A DNA stretch of 64,000 nt from Rhodovulum sp. PH10 (GCF_000293785.1 NZ_AKZI01000010.1:1-64000), one strand, 5' to 3'; counted from the first letter of the stretch, positions 44,679-54,144 are shown. Program-made: numbers and translations. The notes: generated by a model from the sequence alone, not told the origin.

Positions 44679-46391
44679 TCATCGGCCATGCTCGGGCGGC
44701 ATCGCGCCCGGCCGGCGGGCGGCGAGCGCGGTCTCGCGGATTTTTGCGAGCGTCGTGGTCGGGGTGATCGCCTCCGGGTCGATCTTCAGGTGCAGGATCG
44801 ACGGCAGCCCCGATGCGCGGGCCTCGGCGAACGCCGCCGGAAACTCCGCGGTGCGGGCGACGGTGGCGCCGAACCCGCCGAATGCGCGGGCGAGCGCCGC
44901 GAAATCCGGGTTGCGCAGCGTGGTCGCCGATACGCGGCCGGGATAGGCGCGCTCCTGATGCATCCGGATGGTGCCGTAAATCCCGTTGTCGCAGACCACG
45001 ACGACGATCGGCAGGCCGTACTGCACGGCGGTCGCGAACTCCTGGCCGTTCATCAGAAAATCGCCGTCGCCGGAGAACGCCACCACGGTGCGGTCGGGAT
45101 ACAGCTTCTTTAGCGCCACCGCTGCCGGCACGCCGTAGCCCATCGAGCCCGACACCGGCGCCGCCTGGGTGCCGAACCGGCGGAAGCGGTAGAAGCGGTG
45201 GATCCAGGTCGCGTAATTGCCGGCCCCGTTGGTGACGATCGCGTCGGCCGGGAGATGATCGCGCAGCCAGACGACGATCTCGCCGAGATCGAGCGCGCCC
45301 GGCACCGGCGTCGGCGTCTCGCCGAAGGCGAGATAGGCGGCATGGGCGGCCGCCGTCTCCTCCCGGCGTGCCGGATCGTCGGGCGGGTCGAGCGCGGCCA
45401 GCGCGAGAGAGAAGGCGTGCGGCGTCGCGTGGATCGCGAGCCGCGGCCGATAAACCTTTCCCAGCTCCTCGTCGTCGGGATGGACGTGCACCAGCGCCTG
45501 CCGCGGCACCGGCACGTCGAGCAGCGTGTAGCCTTGCGACGGCGTCTCGGAGAGCCGCCCGCCGACCAGCAGCACCAGATCGGCATCGGCGATGCGGGCG
45601 ACCAGCGCCGGGTTGGGCGCGATGCCGAGATCGCCGGCGCAGCACGGATGCAGTGCATCGAACAGATGCGCGCGGCGATACGAGGTCGCGACCGGCAGCG
45701 CGAATTTTTCCGCGAACGCGCCGAAGGCCGCGCACGCCGCGGCCGACCAGCGGCTGCCGCCGAGGATGGCGATCGGCCGGTGCGCGCCGGCCAGCATGGC
45801 GGCGAGCGCGGAAATGTCGGCGGCCGACGGCGTGGTCTCGACCGGCGGCAGCGGCGGCACCGTTCCCGCGCCGATCCGCTCGGTCAGGAGATCCTGCGGC
45901 AGCGCCAGCACCACCGGCCCCGGCCGCCCGCCGGTCGCCACCCGAAACGCGCGCGAGACGTATTCCGGCACGCGCTCGGCCTCGCCGATCTCGGCGACCC
46001 ACTTCGCCATGCCGCCGTACATCGCGCGGTAGTCGACCTCCTGAAAGGCGTCGCGCTCGCGCATGCCGCGGCCGACCTGGCCGACGAACAGGATCAACGG
46101 CGAGGAATCCTGCTGGGCGATGTGGATGCCGGGCGCGGCGTTGGTGGCGCCGGGGCCGCGGGTGACGAAGCAGATGCCGGGCCGTCCGGTGATCTTGCCG
46201 ACCGCCTCCGCCATCATCGCCGCGCCGCCCTCCTGGCGGCACACGGTGACGGCGAGGTCGCGGTCGTGAAAAGCGTCGAGCACGGCGAGATAGCTCTCGC
46301 CCGGAACACAGAAGACGTCGCGCACGCCCTCGGCGACGAGCTGGTCGACCAGCGCCTCGGCGGCGGTTCTCGGATTGGCGGTGGAGGTCAT
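44679..46391 (-). CDS. Thiamine diphosphate-dependent enzyme (acetolactate synthase-like)
   Basis: 570 aa with the three-domain IlvB/benzoylformate decarboxylase architecture. PYR domain GVRDVFCVPGESYLAVLDA and the activating Glu in VCRQEGGAAMMAEA; central domain around PVVLALPQDLL; PP domain with SGDGDFLMNGQEFATAV, the GDG-N thiamine/Mg2+ motif. An isolated gene without the IlvN small subunit, so it is more likely a decarboxylase or catabolic carboligase than the biosynthetic enzyme. Start set at MTSTAN; 22 codons upstream are possible but unlikely. Confidence 0.88.
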   Translation of the reverse strand: MTSTANPRTAAEALVDQLVAEGVRDVFCVPGESYLAVLDAFHDRDLAVTVCRQEGGAAMMAEAVGKITGRPGICFVTRGPGATNAAPGIHIAQQDSSPLILFVGQVGRGMRERDAFQEVDYRAMYGGMAKWVAEIGEAERVPEYVSRAFRVATGGRPGPVVLALPQDLLTERIGAGTVPPLPPVETTPSAADISALAAMLAGAHRPIAILGGSRWSAAACAAFGAFAEKFALPVATSYRRAHLFDALHPCCAGDLGIAPNPALVARIADADLVLLVGGRLSETPSQGYTLLDVPVPRQALVHVHPDDEELGKVYRPRLAIHATPHAFSLALAALDPPDDPARREETAAAHAAYLAFGETPTPVPGALDLGEIVVWLRDHLPADAIVTNGAGNYATWIHRFYRFRRFGTQAAPVSGSMGYGVPAAVALKKLYPDRTVVAFSGDGDFLMNGQEFATAVQYGLPIVVVVCDNGIYGTIRMHQERAYPGRVSATTLRNPDFAALARAFGGFGATVARTAEFPAAFAEARASGLPSILHLKIDPEAITPTTTLAKIRETALAARRPGAMPPEHGR

Positions 46392-46479
46392 GGCGCGCGC
46401 ATTCTGCGGCGGCACCAGGGCACTGGCAAGCGCACGCGCCGCGTCACCGGCGTGCACCGTTTCGTGCGGCGCAGGTCAC

Positions 46480-46509
46480 AAAAAAAGGCCGGACCTTTGG
46501 AGCCCGGCC
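46480..46509 (-). terminator. Intrinsic terminator of the OprB porin gene
   Basis: Read on the minus strand: stem GGCCGG, 11-base loop, CCGGCC, then a run of seven T. It lies about 60 bases after the porin stop codon. Textbook intrinsic terminator. Confidence 0.88.
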
Positions 46510-46567
46510 GCTTTGCGTGTTTCGTGTCTCGGTCCGCCCGCGAGGGCGGCGACAGACCCGGACAGTC

Positions 46568-47971
46568 TCAGAACGTGACGGTGGTGCGAACGCCGAACAC
46601 GTAGGCGTCCTCGACCTCGCCGAGCGAGGCGTCGTCCTCGTCGCGCAGCACGCCGGCACCCGGCTTCACGATGTACTGGAAGTCCGGCTGGATCTTCCAC
46701 CAGGGCGTCACCTGGGCGGAGTAGCTGACCTCGAACACCGTCTCGCCGCTCCTGGTCGGCCAGTAATTGCCGGTGTAGATCGGCACGTCGCGATCGAGCG
46801 ACTTCGCGTCGTCGCTGATGTTGGCGTGGGCGACGCCGATCGTCAGCACGTCGTCGGCGCGGCCGGGCACGAAGCCTTTGAAGCCGACGCCGCCGTCGAT
46901 GTACCACGACACCAGGTTGCGGTCCTCCGGCGCCCAGCCGCCGCGCACGAACACGCTGATCGAGGATTCCGGCCCGCGCCACACCATCTGGTCGGCGACG
47001 CCGTAAATGCCCCAATTGCCCTGGTGCAGCAGATCGGCGTCCGGCCCGCCGGCGATGCTGATGATCGTGCCGTCGCCCATCACGCCGTAATGCAGGTCGG
47101 AGAAGTCGGCGGTGTGATACCAAGCGCCGATCTTGTAGGAGGCCGCGAGCCCGGTCGAGCCCTCCTCCTTGTTGGCGTTGTACTGCAGCTCGCCGATCCA
47201 GAACGCGCCGCCGTCGAACGAGAAGGTGGTGCCGTGATTGTTGCACACCTGCGGGTCGCCGGCGCCGGTGGTGTAGCAGTCGCCGCCGGCCGGATCGCCG
47301 GAGAACACCGCGCCGAGCACCGAGACGTTCTTGGTCGGGTTGACCTGCACGCGCACGCCGGGGGTGGCCAACGGATAGGCCGGGCCGCCGCTCGGCAGGT
47401 TGGCCGACATGATGGTCGCCCAGCCGAAGGTGCCGTTGATCAGGCCGCCGGCGGTGTCGCTGGTGAGGAACTCGTCGTCGGCGGCGAGCTGGCCGACCCG
47501 CACCGAGGCGAAGTCGCCAAAGCCCTGCTCGAGCCAGAGGGTGAACAGCCGCACCGTGGAGTAGGCGTCGATGTTCGACGGGTCGGCGAGCGAGCCGACA
47601 TAATCGGCCGCGTTCTTGTGCTGGGCGTCGTGGATCTGGAAGGTCGTGATGTGCGCCTTGGCGCCGTGCCAGCCCACCATCTTCTCGAGGTCGGCGTCGA
47701 GCGACAGCTGGAAGCGCCCCTCGTAGGTCGCGTGCGGCCCGCCCGGCTCGACCCCGCCGGAGATGCCGAAGATCTCGCCGATATATTCGAACGTGACCTC
47801 GATGCCGTGGTCGGCGAGCGCCGTGCGCGCGCCGTTCCAGTCGCCGGTCAGCTTGTCGCGCTCGGCCAAGCTCTGCGCGCTCGCGGTCGACGCCATCAAC
47901 GCCGCCGTGAGCGCAACCATCGCGGCTCCGCCCCGTCGCAAAGCGCGGTCCCCGGCTCGATCGTGCTTCAT
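46568..47971 (-). CDS. OprB-family carbohydrate porin
   Basis: 467 aa outer-membrane beta-barrel. Signal peptide to about residue 32 (ALMASTASAQS). OprB marks: KLTGDWNGARTALADHGI at the start of the mature protein, then many amphipathic strands, ending in the aromatic YVFGVRTTVTF (C-terminal Phe for BAM recognition). Allows sugars or other small solutes through. An AT-rich 15-base palindrome is 64 bases upstream and an intrinsic terminator downstream, so it is a single-gene unit. Confidence 0.9.
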   Translation of the reverse strand: MKHDRAGDRALRRGGAAMVALTAALMASTASAQSLAERDKLTGDWNGARTALADHGIEVTFEYIGEIFGISGGVEPGGPHATYEGRFQLSLDADLEKMVGWHGAKAHITTFQIHDAQHKNAADYVGSLADPSNIDAYSTVRLFTLWLEQGFGDFASVRVGQLAADDEFLTSDTAGGLINGTFGWATIMSANLPSGGPAYPLATPGVRVQVNPTKNVSVLGAVFSGDPAGGDCYTTGAGDPQVCNNHGTTFSFDGGAFWIGELQYNANKEEGSTGLAASYKIGAWYHTADFSDLHYGVMGDGTIISIAGGPDADLLHQGNWGIYGVADQMVWRGPESSISVFVRGGWAPEDRNLVSWYIDGGVGFKGFVPGRADDVLTIGVAHANISDDAKSLDRDVPIYTGNYWPTRSGETVFEVSYSAQVTPWWKIQPDFQYIVKPGAGVLRDEDDASLGEVEDAYVFGVRTTVTF

Positions 47972-48034
47972 CTCAAATCCCCCAGTTCACGTCGGACAGC
48001 GCTATCGGGCCGCTCGGACGGACGCAAGACAAAA

Positions 48035-48049
48035 CGTTACAATATAACA
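48035..48049 (-). promoter_or_regulatory. AT-rich palindrome before the porin gene (Zur-like)
   Basis: CGTTACAATATAACA is a near-perfect palindrome in otherwise GC-rich DNA, 64 bases upstream of the porin ATG. It resembles the alphaproteobacterial Zur pattern TGTTATA-TATAACA by eye. If so, the porin would be raised under zinc shortage. Recognition is by pattern only. Confidence 0.45.
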
Positions 48050-48301
48050 ATTCGTCCGCTGATCCGGTCGCGCGCGTGCCCGCGATGCAACACTCCGACC
48101 CCGTCGTGGTGTCGTGCCCGGCGCTCGTCCCCCGCCGCTCGCCGTCGGTTCCACGGCTACCAGAGGGGATTTCCGCGGTCAAACGACAACCCGTTGATTC
48201 GTTTGAGTTTTAGAGCGGTTACAAGGTGCTCTGCAGGAGCGTTATGACGCTGAGACGACAGAGGAAACTGCCCGGCCGGGCGAGGACGAAAGGAGTAATT
48301 T

Positions 48302-48365
48302 CGAACCGGCGGCTGCGACGGCGGCGCCTCGGTGTTGCAATGCGGTGACAGGAGCCGCCGGTTCG
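48302..48365. repeat. Inverted repeat after ftrD
   Basis: Perfect 13-base arms CGAACCGGCGGCT and AGCCGCCGGTTCG separated by 38 bases, starting 22 bases after the ftrD stop. Possible terminator of the iron operon, without a T-tract. Confidence 0.6.
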
Positions 48366-48386
48366 GTACGGGAGATCCCGGATGGC

Positions 48387-49808
48387 TCACAGCGGCCAGA
48401 ACAGGGTGGCGACGCTGGTCGCGGCGATGCCGGCGGCGAGCGCCAGCGGCAGCATCGCCGCGATTCGCCGGAGCGGCGCTTGCGAATAGAGGCCGGCGAT
48501 CCGCCAGCCGAGCCACAGCGACCACAGGCAGGCGCCGCCGAGCAGGATCGCCCGCAGCGGCTCCACGAAGTCGAGCGCGATGCCGTCGCTCTTCAGGAGC
48601 GAGACGGTGGTCATCGACAGGCCGAGAAACACCGCGCAGCCGGCGAGCGGAACCAGGCTCTGGACGAGGTGATGGAAGCGCCGCCAGTTGAAGCGGCCGA
48701 CGAGCCGCGTCGCAACGGCGACGCAGGCACCGAGCGCGCCGCCCAGCACGAGCGCGACGGCGGCGATGTAGCCGACGAGCACCGCACCGTCGAGCAGCGT
48801 CATCACGTCGTTGCGGTCGGGATAATCGGTCAGCAGCCACCACGGCGCCGCCGTCTCGAGCGGCCACATCACGTCGTGCCCGACCAGCCATTCGGCGAGC
48901 GTTTGCTTGACGGCGATGTAGAGATCGCTGTTGGCCCAATGAAAGGCGGCGACGGCGATGCCGAGCAGGCCGAACAGGATCAGCAGCGTCTCGGTCGGGC
49001 TCGTCTCGTCGCCGGCGACATGGACGATCTCGTGATTGGGCGAGCGCCGCGCCAGCGTCACCGCGCCGCGAAAGCCGCTGCAGCGCCCGCACATGTGGCA
49101 GGCGGCATTGCCGCGCATGGTGGCGATCGGCACCAGCGGCGCACAGTTCACCGGCGGAGGCTTCGTTCCCCGCGGCTTCGACCAGGCGGTCCAGGCGTCG
49201 TGATCGACCCGGAAATGCACCGGCGCGAGCTTTGCGAGCACCGCGAACACGCCGGTCACCGGGCACAGATAGCGGCACCACACGCGCTTGTCGCGGCCCC
49301 AGAAGATCGCGGTGAGGATCGCCGCGACGGTCGAGAAGCCGAGCACCACCAGGGCCGGGCCGGGATACTGATAGACGCTCGTCATCTGGCCGTAGATCGT
49401 GGTCAGCGCGAAGGCGGCGAACGGCCAGCCCTTCCACTTGACCCAGCGCGGCACCGCAAAGCCGCGGCTGTAGCGCGCGACGTTCTCGGCGACCGCGCCC
49501 TCCGGGCACAACAGGCCGCACCACAGCCGGCCGACCAGGATCATGCTGAGAAGCACGAACGGCCACCAGATGCCCCAGAACACGAACTGCGAGAACAGCG
49601 TGACATCGCTCCAGATGTGCGCGGCGCGCGCCGGCATCGGCAGGAGCACCGGCACGATCAGGAGCGTGAAATAGACGAGAACGACGCCCCACTGGGCGCG
49701 CTGCACGGTGCGCTGGTTGCGCACCAGCCAGTCGCCGGTCCGCGCGAGCAGACCGTCGACCGTCCAGGTGTGTTGCGCGCGAAACGTTCGCAAGCCGCGA
49801 GCGATCAC
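48387..49808 (-). CDS. ftrD: FtrD-type 4Fe-4S membrane protein of the ferrous iron uptake system
   Basis: 473 aa inner-membrane protein with about eight to ten helices and NapH/CcoG-like cysteine motifs: GRLWCGLLCPEGAV, VWCRYLCPVTG and CHMCGRCSGF. It is thought to carry electrons that re-oxidise or recycle the iron permease site in FtrABCD, as in Brucella. GTG start, overlapping the ftrC stop by four bases (GTGA). Last gene of the operon. The second half (hydrophobic, FTR1-independent) is less conserved. Confidence 0.9.
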   Translation of the reverse strand: MIARGLRTFRAQHTWTVDGLLARTGDWLVRNQRTVQRAQWGVVLVYFTLLIVPVLLPMPARAAHIWSDVTLFSQFVFWGIWWPFVLLSMILVGRLWCGLLCPEGAVAENVARYSRGFAVPRWVKWKGWPFAAFALTTIYGQMTSVYQYPGPALVVLGFSTVAAILTAIFWGRDKRVWCRYLCPVTGVFAVLAKLAPVHFRVDHDAWTAWSKPRGTKPPPVNCAPLVPIATMRGNAACHMCGRCSGFRGAVTLARRSPNHEIVHVAGDETSPTETLLILFGLLGIAVAAFHWANSDLYIAVKQTLAEWLVGHDVMWPLETAAPWWLLTDYPDRNDVMTLLDGAVLVGYIAAVALVLGGALGACVAVATRLVGRFNWRRFHHLVQSLVPLAGCAVFLGLSMTTVSLLKSDGIALDFVEPLRAILLGGACLWSLWLGWRIAGLYSQAPLRRIAAMLPLALAAGIAATSVATLFWPL

Positions 49809-50647
49809 GCGGGGCTCGCCACGCGGCGGCGTGGCCAGAACAGAGCGAGCACCATCACACTCCAATAGAGCGCATAGACCAGAACCTGCATCAGATCCGG
49901 CCGGGCGCGATAGCCGGTGAGCGCGCTGACCATTCCGCCGACCGTGCCGCTGTCGGGCAGGATCGCCGAGGTGTCCCACAGCCGGCCCGACAGCGTCGGC
50001 AGCACGCCGAGATCGATCAGCCCGTCGATCCCACTCACCAGCAGCGAGGCGGCGAGGAACAGCAGCATGATCTCGGTGATGCGGAAGAACACCGACCACG
50101 ACATCACCCGGCTGCCGACCTGCAGCAGCCAGTAGGTGGCGATCGCCAGCGCGAAGCCGATCATCGCCACCAGGAGCGGCATCAGAACGTCGCCCGAGCG
50201 CGCCGCCGCCAGGGTGCCGTAGAGGAACACCACCGTCTCCGAGCCCTCACGGGCGACCGCGATCAGCGCCAGCACGAACACGCCCCACCAGTTGCGGCGG
50301 TCGGCCGCCTTCTGCAGCGACGTCTCGAGGTCGCGCTTGAGGGTGCGGCCGTGCTTGCGCATCCAGAACACCATCTGGACGATCAGCGCGGCGGCGATCA
50401 GCACGGCGCTGGTCTGATAGATCTGCAAGCCCTCGTCGGACAGCGCCTCGCCGCCGAGCACCAGGAGAAGGCCGAAGGCGACCGCGACCAGCAGCCCGAC
50501 CACCACGCCGGCCCACAGGAAGATGCGCCCGCGCAAGAGATCGACCTGCTGACGCGCCAGCCACGCATTGAGAATGCCGATGACGAGCAGCGCCTCGACG
50601 CTTTCCCGCCAGATCACGAACGCCACGTTACCGAGCTGTCCGCCCAC
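49805..50647 (-). CDS. ftrC: FTR1-family iron permease FtrC
   Basis: 280 aa, seven helices. The two REXXE iron-binding motifs of the FTR1 family appear as WRESVEALLVIG (helix 1) and VAREGSETVVF (helix 4). Takes iron across the inner membrane after oxidation at the permease. The start is GTG 50647, chosen because GGAGA lies six bases upstream; two GTGs further upstream lack such a site. Operon: ftrB is 133 bases upstream, ftrD overlaps downstream. Confidence 0.93.
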   Translation of the reverse strand: MGGQLGNVAFVIWRESVEALLVIGILNAWLARQQVDLLRGRIFLWAGVVVGLLVAVAFGLLLVLGGEALSDEGLQIYQTSAVLIAAALIVQMVFWMRKHGRTLKRDLETSLQKAADRRNWWGVFVLALIAVAREGSETVVFLYGTLAAARSGDVLMPLLVAMIGFALAIATYWLLQVGSRVMSWSVFFRITEIMLLFLAASLLVSGIDGLIDLGVLPTLSGRLWDTSAILPDSGTVGGMVSALTGYRARPDLMQVLVYALYWSVMVLALFWPRRRVASPA

Positions 50648-50780
50648 GATCGTCTCCACTCGTCCCTGCCGGCGTTTTCGCACCGGGCGGAGGTCGTCAC
50701 AGGTTCTTCGATCGCACCGACGACGGCGGCGACGGCGACGGCGCCGTCGATGGCCGCGTTGCGAGGGTCCGCCTTCGGCG

Positions 50781-51182
50781 TCATTTCGCGATCAAGACCG
50801 CCGGCGGCGAATCCAGATGAAAGTCGTCGAAGAAGTCGTACTGGCCGGGATCGAGCCGGCGGATGATCAGGCTGCGGGTGACACCGGGCGCCAGCACCGT
50901 CTCCTTGCGCAGCTCGTTGCTCTCGAACTCGGCCGGCTCGGTGCCGGCATTGTGGAGCTCGAGCTTGATGCGGGTGTCGGCCGGCACCTCGAGGCGCTGC
51001 GGCGTCACCTTGCCGTTGTCGAACTCGATGCGAAACACCGGCGTGTCGTCCGCCCGGGCGCCGGCCGGCAGCGCGGTCGCCATCGCCATCGTCAGTGCGG
51101 CGGCGAGCACCGCCGAAAATGCGAATGTCGCCGTGCCGCGCGTGTCTCGCGCCGGCCGGCGACCCGGTCCGAAAAGGCCCAT
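50781..51182 (-). CDS. ftrB: Periplasmic cupredoxin-like protein FtrB
   Basis: 133 aa. Signal peptide to about residue 45 (ALTMAMATALPAGARA). Mature part is a cupredoxin-1 beta sandwich (FRIEFDNGKVTPQRLEVPADTRIKLEL, TVLAPGVTRSLIIRRL, YDFFDDFHLDS), as in the second FtrABCD component and EfeO. It has no Cys or Met in the mature region, so a classical type 1 copper site is absent. GAGGTGA precedes the ATG by about eight bases. Confidence 0.85.
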   Translation of the reverse strand: MGLFGPGRRPARDTRGTATFAFSAVLAAALTMAMATALPAGARADDTPVFRIEFDNGKVTPQRLEVPADTRIKLELHNAGTEPAEFESNELRKETVLAPGVTRSLIIRRLDPGQYDFFDDFHLDSPPAVLIAK

Positions 51183-51353
51183 CGATCCATCACCTCGATT
51201 GCCCGGATCCGCTCCGGATCCTCCGCGTTCCTGCCACCTTTCCGCGGCCGGGCCGGCGGGGCATTCGCCGGCCGGCCTTTTCGCGGGAGGCGGTCGTCGT
51301 GGCGCGAAGGCGGGGCGGGCCGCGACGGCCTGCTCCGCCCGCTCGCGAGCGCG

Positions 51354-51899
51354 TCAGTAGCCGCCCTTCTTGCCGGTGCCGGCATAGGTGAAGTCGTACT
51401 CCACCGTGAACGGCTCGAACCACGGGGCGACGCCGGTCTCCTTGTCGACGTGACGGCCGAAGTGGCTGTGATTGTCGTCGGCCGGCGGGGCGACGGTGAA
51501 CTTCAGCTTGTACTTGCCGGGCCCGTCGAGCTTGACGTTGTCGCCGTAGTGCGGCCCGTCGCTCGCCACCATCGGCATGGCGTCGCCCTTGATCGGCTTT
51601 CCGCCGTCCTTGGTCAGCTCGTACTTGACGTTCAGATAGCCGATCCAGTCGCCCTCGGCATAACCGTTCTTGTTGCTCTGCAAGGCCTTGATGTCGGCCT
51701 CGAGATGGATGTCGGAGTCCTTGGCCGGCCGCATCATGCCCGGCGGCTCCATCTCGATCGGCTGCAGATAGACGGCGGCGACCTCCATGCCGGCGGCCTC
51801 CACCTGGTGCGGCTTGCCGATCGGATATTCCTTGGCGACGGCCGGTGCCGCGAAAGCGATGGCGGCCGCACCGACCGCTGCAAAAACATATCGACGCAT
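51354..51899 (-). CDS. ftrA: P19/Tp34-type periplasmic iron-binding protein FtrA
   Basis: 181 aa. Signal peptide residues 1-22 (AAAIAFAAPAVA). P19 family (Campylobacter P19, Tp34, FtrA): EAAGMEVAAVYLQPIEMEPPGM, DIHLEADIKAL, then DNHSHFGRHVDKETGVAPWF with the His cluster that binds copper/iron. Delivers Fe2+ to FtrC. First gene of the operon; a TGA-N9-TCA iron operator candidate is about 110 bases upstream. Confidence 0.93.
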   Translation of the reverse strand: MRRYVFAAVGAAAIAFAAPAVAKEYPIGKPHQVEAAGMEVAAVYLQPIEMEPPGMMRPAKDSDIHLEADIKALQSNKNGYAEGDWIGYLNVKYELTKDGGKPIKGDAMPMVASDGPHYGDNVKLDGPGKYKLKFTVAPPADDNHSHFGRHVDKETGVAPWFEPFTVEYDFTYAGTGKKGGY

Positions 51900-52009
51900 G
51901 AGATCCCCCTGATCGCCGCACGCGCTGCGTGCGGGTCGCGCCCGCAGGCGCGCCGGTTGCCTTCAACGGCTGCGACGGTGGCGTTGCGAACCGTTCGCGT
52001 CAAGGAGAA

Positions 52010-52024
52010 TGATTTAGAATTTCA
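52010..52024 (-). promoter_or_regulatory. Candidate iron-responsive operator (IRO/RirA box) of ftrABCD
   Basis: TGATTTAGAATTTCA equals TGA-N9-TCA, the IRO motif bound by RirA in Hyphomicrobiales. It is AT-rich amid GC-rich DNA and lies upstream of the first iron-uptake gene. It also contains TTTAGAA, the left half of the Irr box. RirA represses iron uptake when iron is plentiful. Confidence 0.6.
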
Positions 52025-52182
52025 ATAGGTTGGAAGCGCTCAAAAGAGCCGATGACCGGCCTTGCGGGGTGTCGCGGCGCCGATACCACCTTACGGAGCG
52101 GCCGGCGCGGGGGGCGCGGCCCCGCGCCCCCTGCCCCGCGTCCCCCGTCCTTGCCGCCTCGGCCGTCCGTCCTGGCCGGTGA

Positions 52183-53928
52183 TCACTGGGTGTAGGCGCC
52201 CGCCCCCGTGGTCTTGCCGCCCGCCTTGCCGTCCGCTTTGCCGTCCGCCTTGCCGTGCTCCTCCGCCGACCGGTCGGGCGCGGCGCCGTCGTGCGGCCGG
52301 GCGGCCACCCCGTCGCGGCCGAGATAGAGCGTCTGCGAAGGGAACGCGAAGCCGGTGCCGCACGCCGCGACGATCTCCATGCACTTCAGGAGCAGCTCCT
52401 CCTGGATTTCCAGGAAGTGATTGAAATCGCGGGCGAGCACGTAGGAGAAGATCTCGACGTCGAGTGAATAGGCGTTCAGCGCGATGAAGCGGGCGCGCGC
52501 CGAGCCGCCGTCGACCTTGGGATGCTTCAGGAGCATCGTGTGCAGCGCCGACACCACCTCGCGGATCTGGTCGGGCGTCGTCTCGTAGCGGAGATTCAGC
52601 ACCGGGTGGAACCAGAAGCGGTCGCGCTGGGAGAAGTTCTCGATGTGCAGCGAGGCGAACTCGCCGTTCGGAACGGTCAGCACGGTGCGGTCGAGCGTGC
52701 GGATCCGGGTCGAGCGGATGCCGATCTCCTCGATGGTGCCGAGCGCGGTGCCGAACCGGCAGAAGTCGCCGATCCGCACCGGGCGGTCGGCGATCAGCGT
52801 CACGCTGCCGATCAGGTTCTCGAACAGCTTTTGAGCGCCGAGCGCGATCGCCAGACCGCCGACGCCGAGGGCGGCGAGGCCGGCGGTGACGTTGACCCCG
52901 AACGCCCGCAGGAGGGTGGCGAGAAACACCACCACCAGCACCGCCTTGAAGGCGCGGTTGAGGAAGCTGATGATCGAGTAGGCGGTGAGCTGGCCGTGCC
53001 GCGACATGCGGCCGAGCACCACCTCGCTCGCCGCGTCGGTGAGCCGCCACAACAGCCAGGCGATCGCGAACCAGCCGATGATCTGCGCGGCGAACACCAC
53101 CCGGTAGCGGGCGATCACCGACACGCCCAGAAACTGCATCGAGATGCCGAACAGCACCAGCGTCAGCATGATGCGGACCGGGCCGGCGGCCGCCTCGACG
53201 AAGCGGCCGACCTTGGAGTCCGGGCCCTTGCGGATCAGCCGGCCGATCGGCCGGCGCAGCCAGATCAGGAACCAGGCGAGCGCGTAGGCGGCGATCACCG
53301 CGACCAGGAGCGAGGCCCAGTGCGAGGCCGGCGCGCCGGCGATGGTGGGGCCTTCCGGCACCAGATCGATCAGCCGCATGCCCGAGGTGTCGCGCGACAG
53401 CGCGCGGGCGAGGTCGGGGACGTCCTGCAGGGTGGTGTCGGAGACGAACCAGAGCTGCTTGCCGTCGCGCTCGATCCGGTTGGCGAGCAGCGGCACCTTC
53501 TCGTCGCCGTTCTTCACCACGCCGAACCGCTCGATGCCCTCGGCGAGCCCGTCGTCGCCGGTACCGGCCGGGTCGTTGCTGAGCTGGGCCGGCGTGATCA
53601 CGATGCCGCTGCGGTCGAGCACCTGCTGGAACAGCTTGGCGAGGTCGGCGCCCGACACCGACGAGCGGCGGCCGGTCGACACCTTGTCGATCTGGAAGAA
53701 CTGGACCGCGCGGTCGTAGTCGCCGGCGGCGAGCGCGTTCATCAGGCCGGACACCATGCCCTGCGGCGTCTCGCGGCCGAGCGGGTCCTTCTCCGGCGCC
53801 GCCGGGGCGGCCGCCGCCGGCTTGCCGTTGCCGCCGGTGGCCGGTGCCTGCGACCAGGCCGGCGCGGCGCCGAGCACGACGAGCAGCAGCAGGAGCGGGG
53901 CGAGCAGCCTTCCGGCAGGTGACTTCAT
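52183..53928 (-). CDS. MscS-family mechanosensitive channel
   Basis: 581 aa. Signal peptide to about residue 26 (LVVLGAAPAWSQA), a periplasmic domain of about 190 residues, then five predicted helices and the MscS core: pore helix GLAALGVGGLAIALGAQKLFENLIG, beta domain DRPVRIGDFCRFGTALGTIEEIGIRSTRIRT and PNGEFASLHIENFS. Larger than MscS, like the YnaI/YbdG group. The tail has KADG-type repeats. Opens under hypo-osmotic stress. Single gene. Confidence 0.92.
   Translation of the reverse strand: MKSPAGRLLAPLLLLLVVLGAAPAWSQAPATGGNGKPAAAAPAAPEKDPLGRETPQGMVSGLMNALAAGDYDRAVQFFQIDKVSTGRRSSVSGADLAKLFQQVLDRSGIVITPAQLSNDPAGTGDDGLAEGIERFGVVKNGDEKVPLLANRIERDGKQLWFVSDTTLQDVPDLARALSRDTSGMRLIDLVPEGPTIAGAPASHWASLLVAVIAAYALAWFLIWLRRPIGRLIRKGPDSKVGRFVEAAAGPVRIMLTLVLFGISMQFLGVSVIARYRVVFAAQIIGWFAIAWLLWRLTDAASEVVLGRMSRHGQLTAYSIISFLNRAFKAVLVVVFLATLLRAFGVNVTAGLAALGVGGLAIALGAQKLFENLIGSVTLIADRPVRIGDFCRFGTALGTIEEIGIRSTRIRTLDRTVLTVPNGEFASLHIENFSQRDRFWFHPVLNLRYETTPDQIREVVSALHTMLLKHPKVDGGSARARFIALNAYSLDVEIFSYVLARDFNHFLEIQEELLLKCMEIVAACGTGFAFPSQTLYLGRDGVAARPHDGAAPDRSAEEHGKADGKADGKAGGKTTGAGAYTQ
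52214..52249 (-). repeat. 12-bp in-frame tandem repeat in the MscS tail
   Basis: Three 12-base units (ttgccgcccgcc, ttgccgtccgct, ttgccgtccgcc) encode KAGG, KADG, KADG near the C-terminus of the channel. Confidence 0.85.
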
Positions 53929-54144
53929 GGTCGTCTGGTCCCTCGACAGCGGCCGTCGGCCTGGGTCCGCGGTCCGCCGCAGGGCGCACGACGCCCTCGG
54001 GGATTCCGCACGAAGCGGTCGCGCCGGCCGGCGGGAGCGGCCGGTTCCGACGACCGGTGAATCGGTATTGGGCGCCGCTATCGGCGTCGCCCGTTACCTG
54101 ATGTCGTGAAAGGCCCGGCCGGCTCCCCGCGCGCCGGCCGCGCC

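Noticed and set aside
50647-50683. Longer FtrC start at GTG 50683
   Set aside because: No ribosome site; the GTG at 50647 has GGAGA at good spacing and matches family length.
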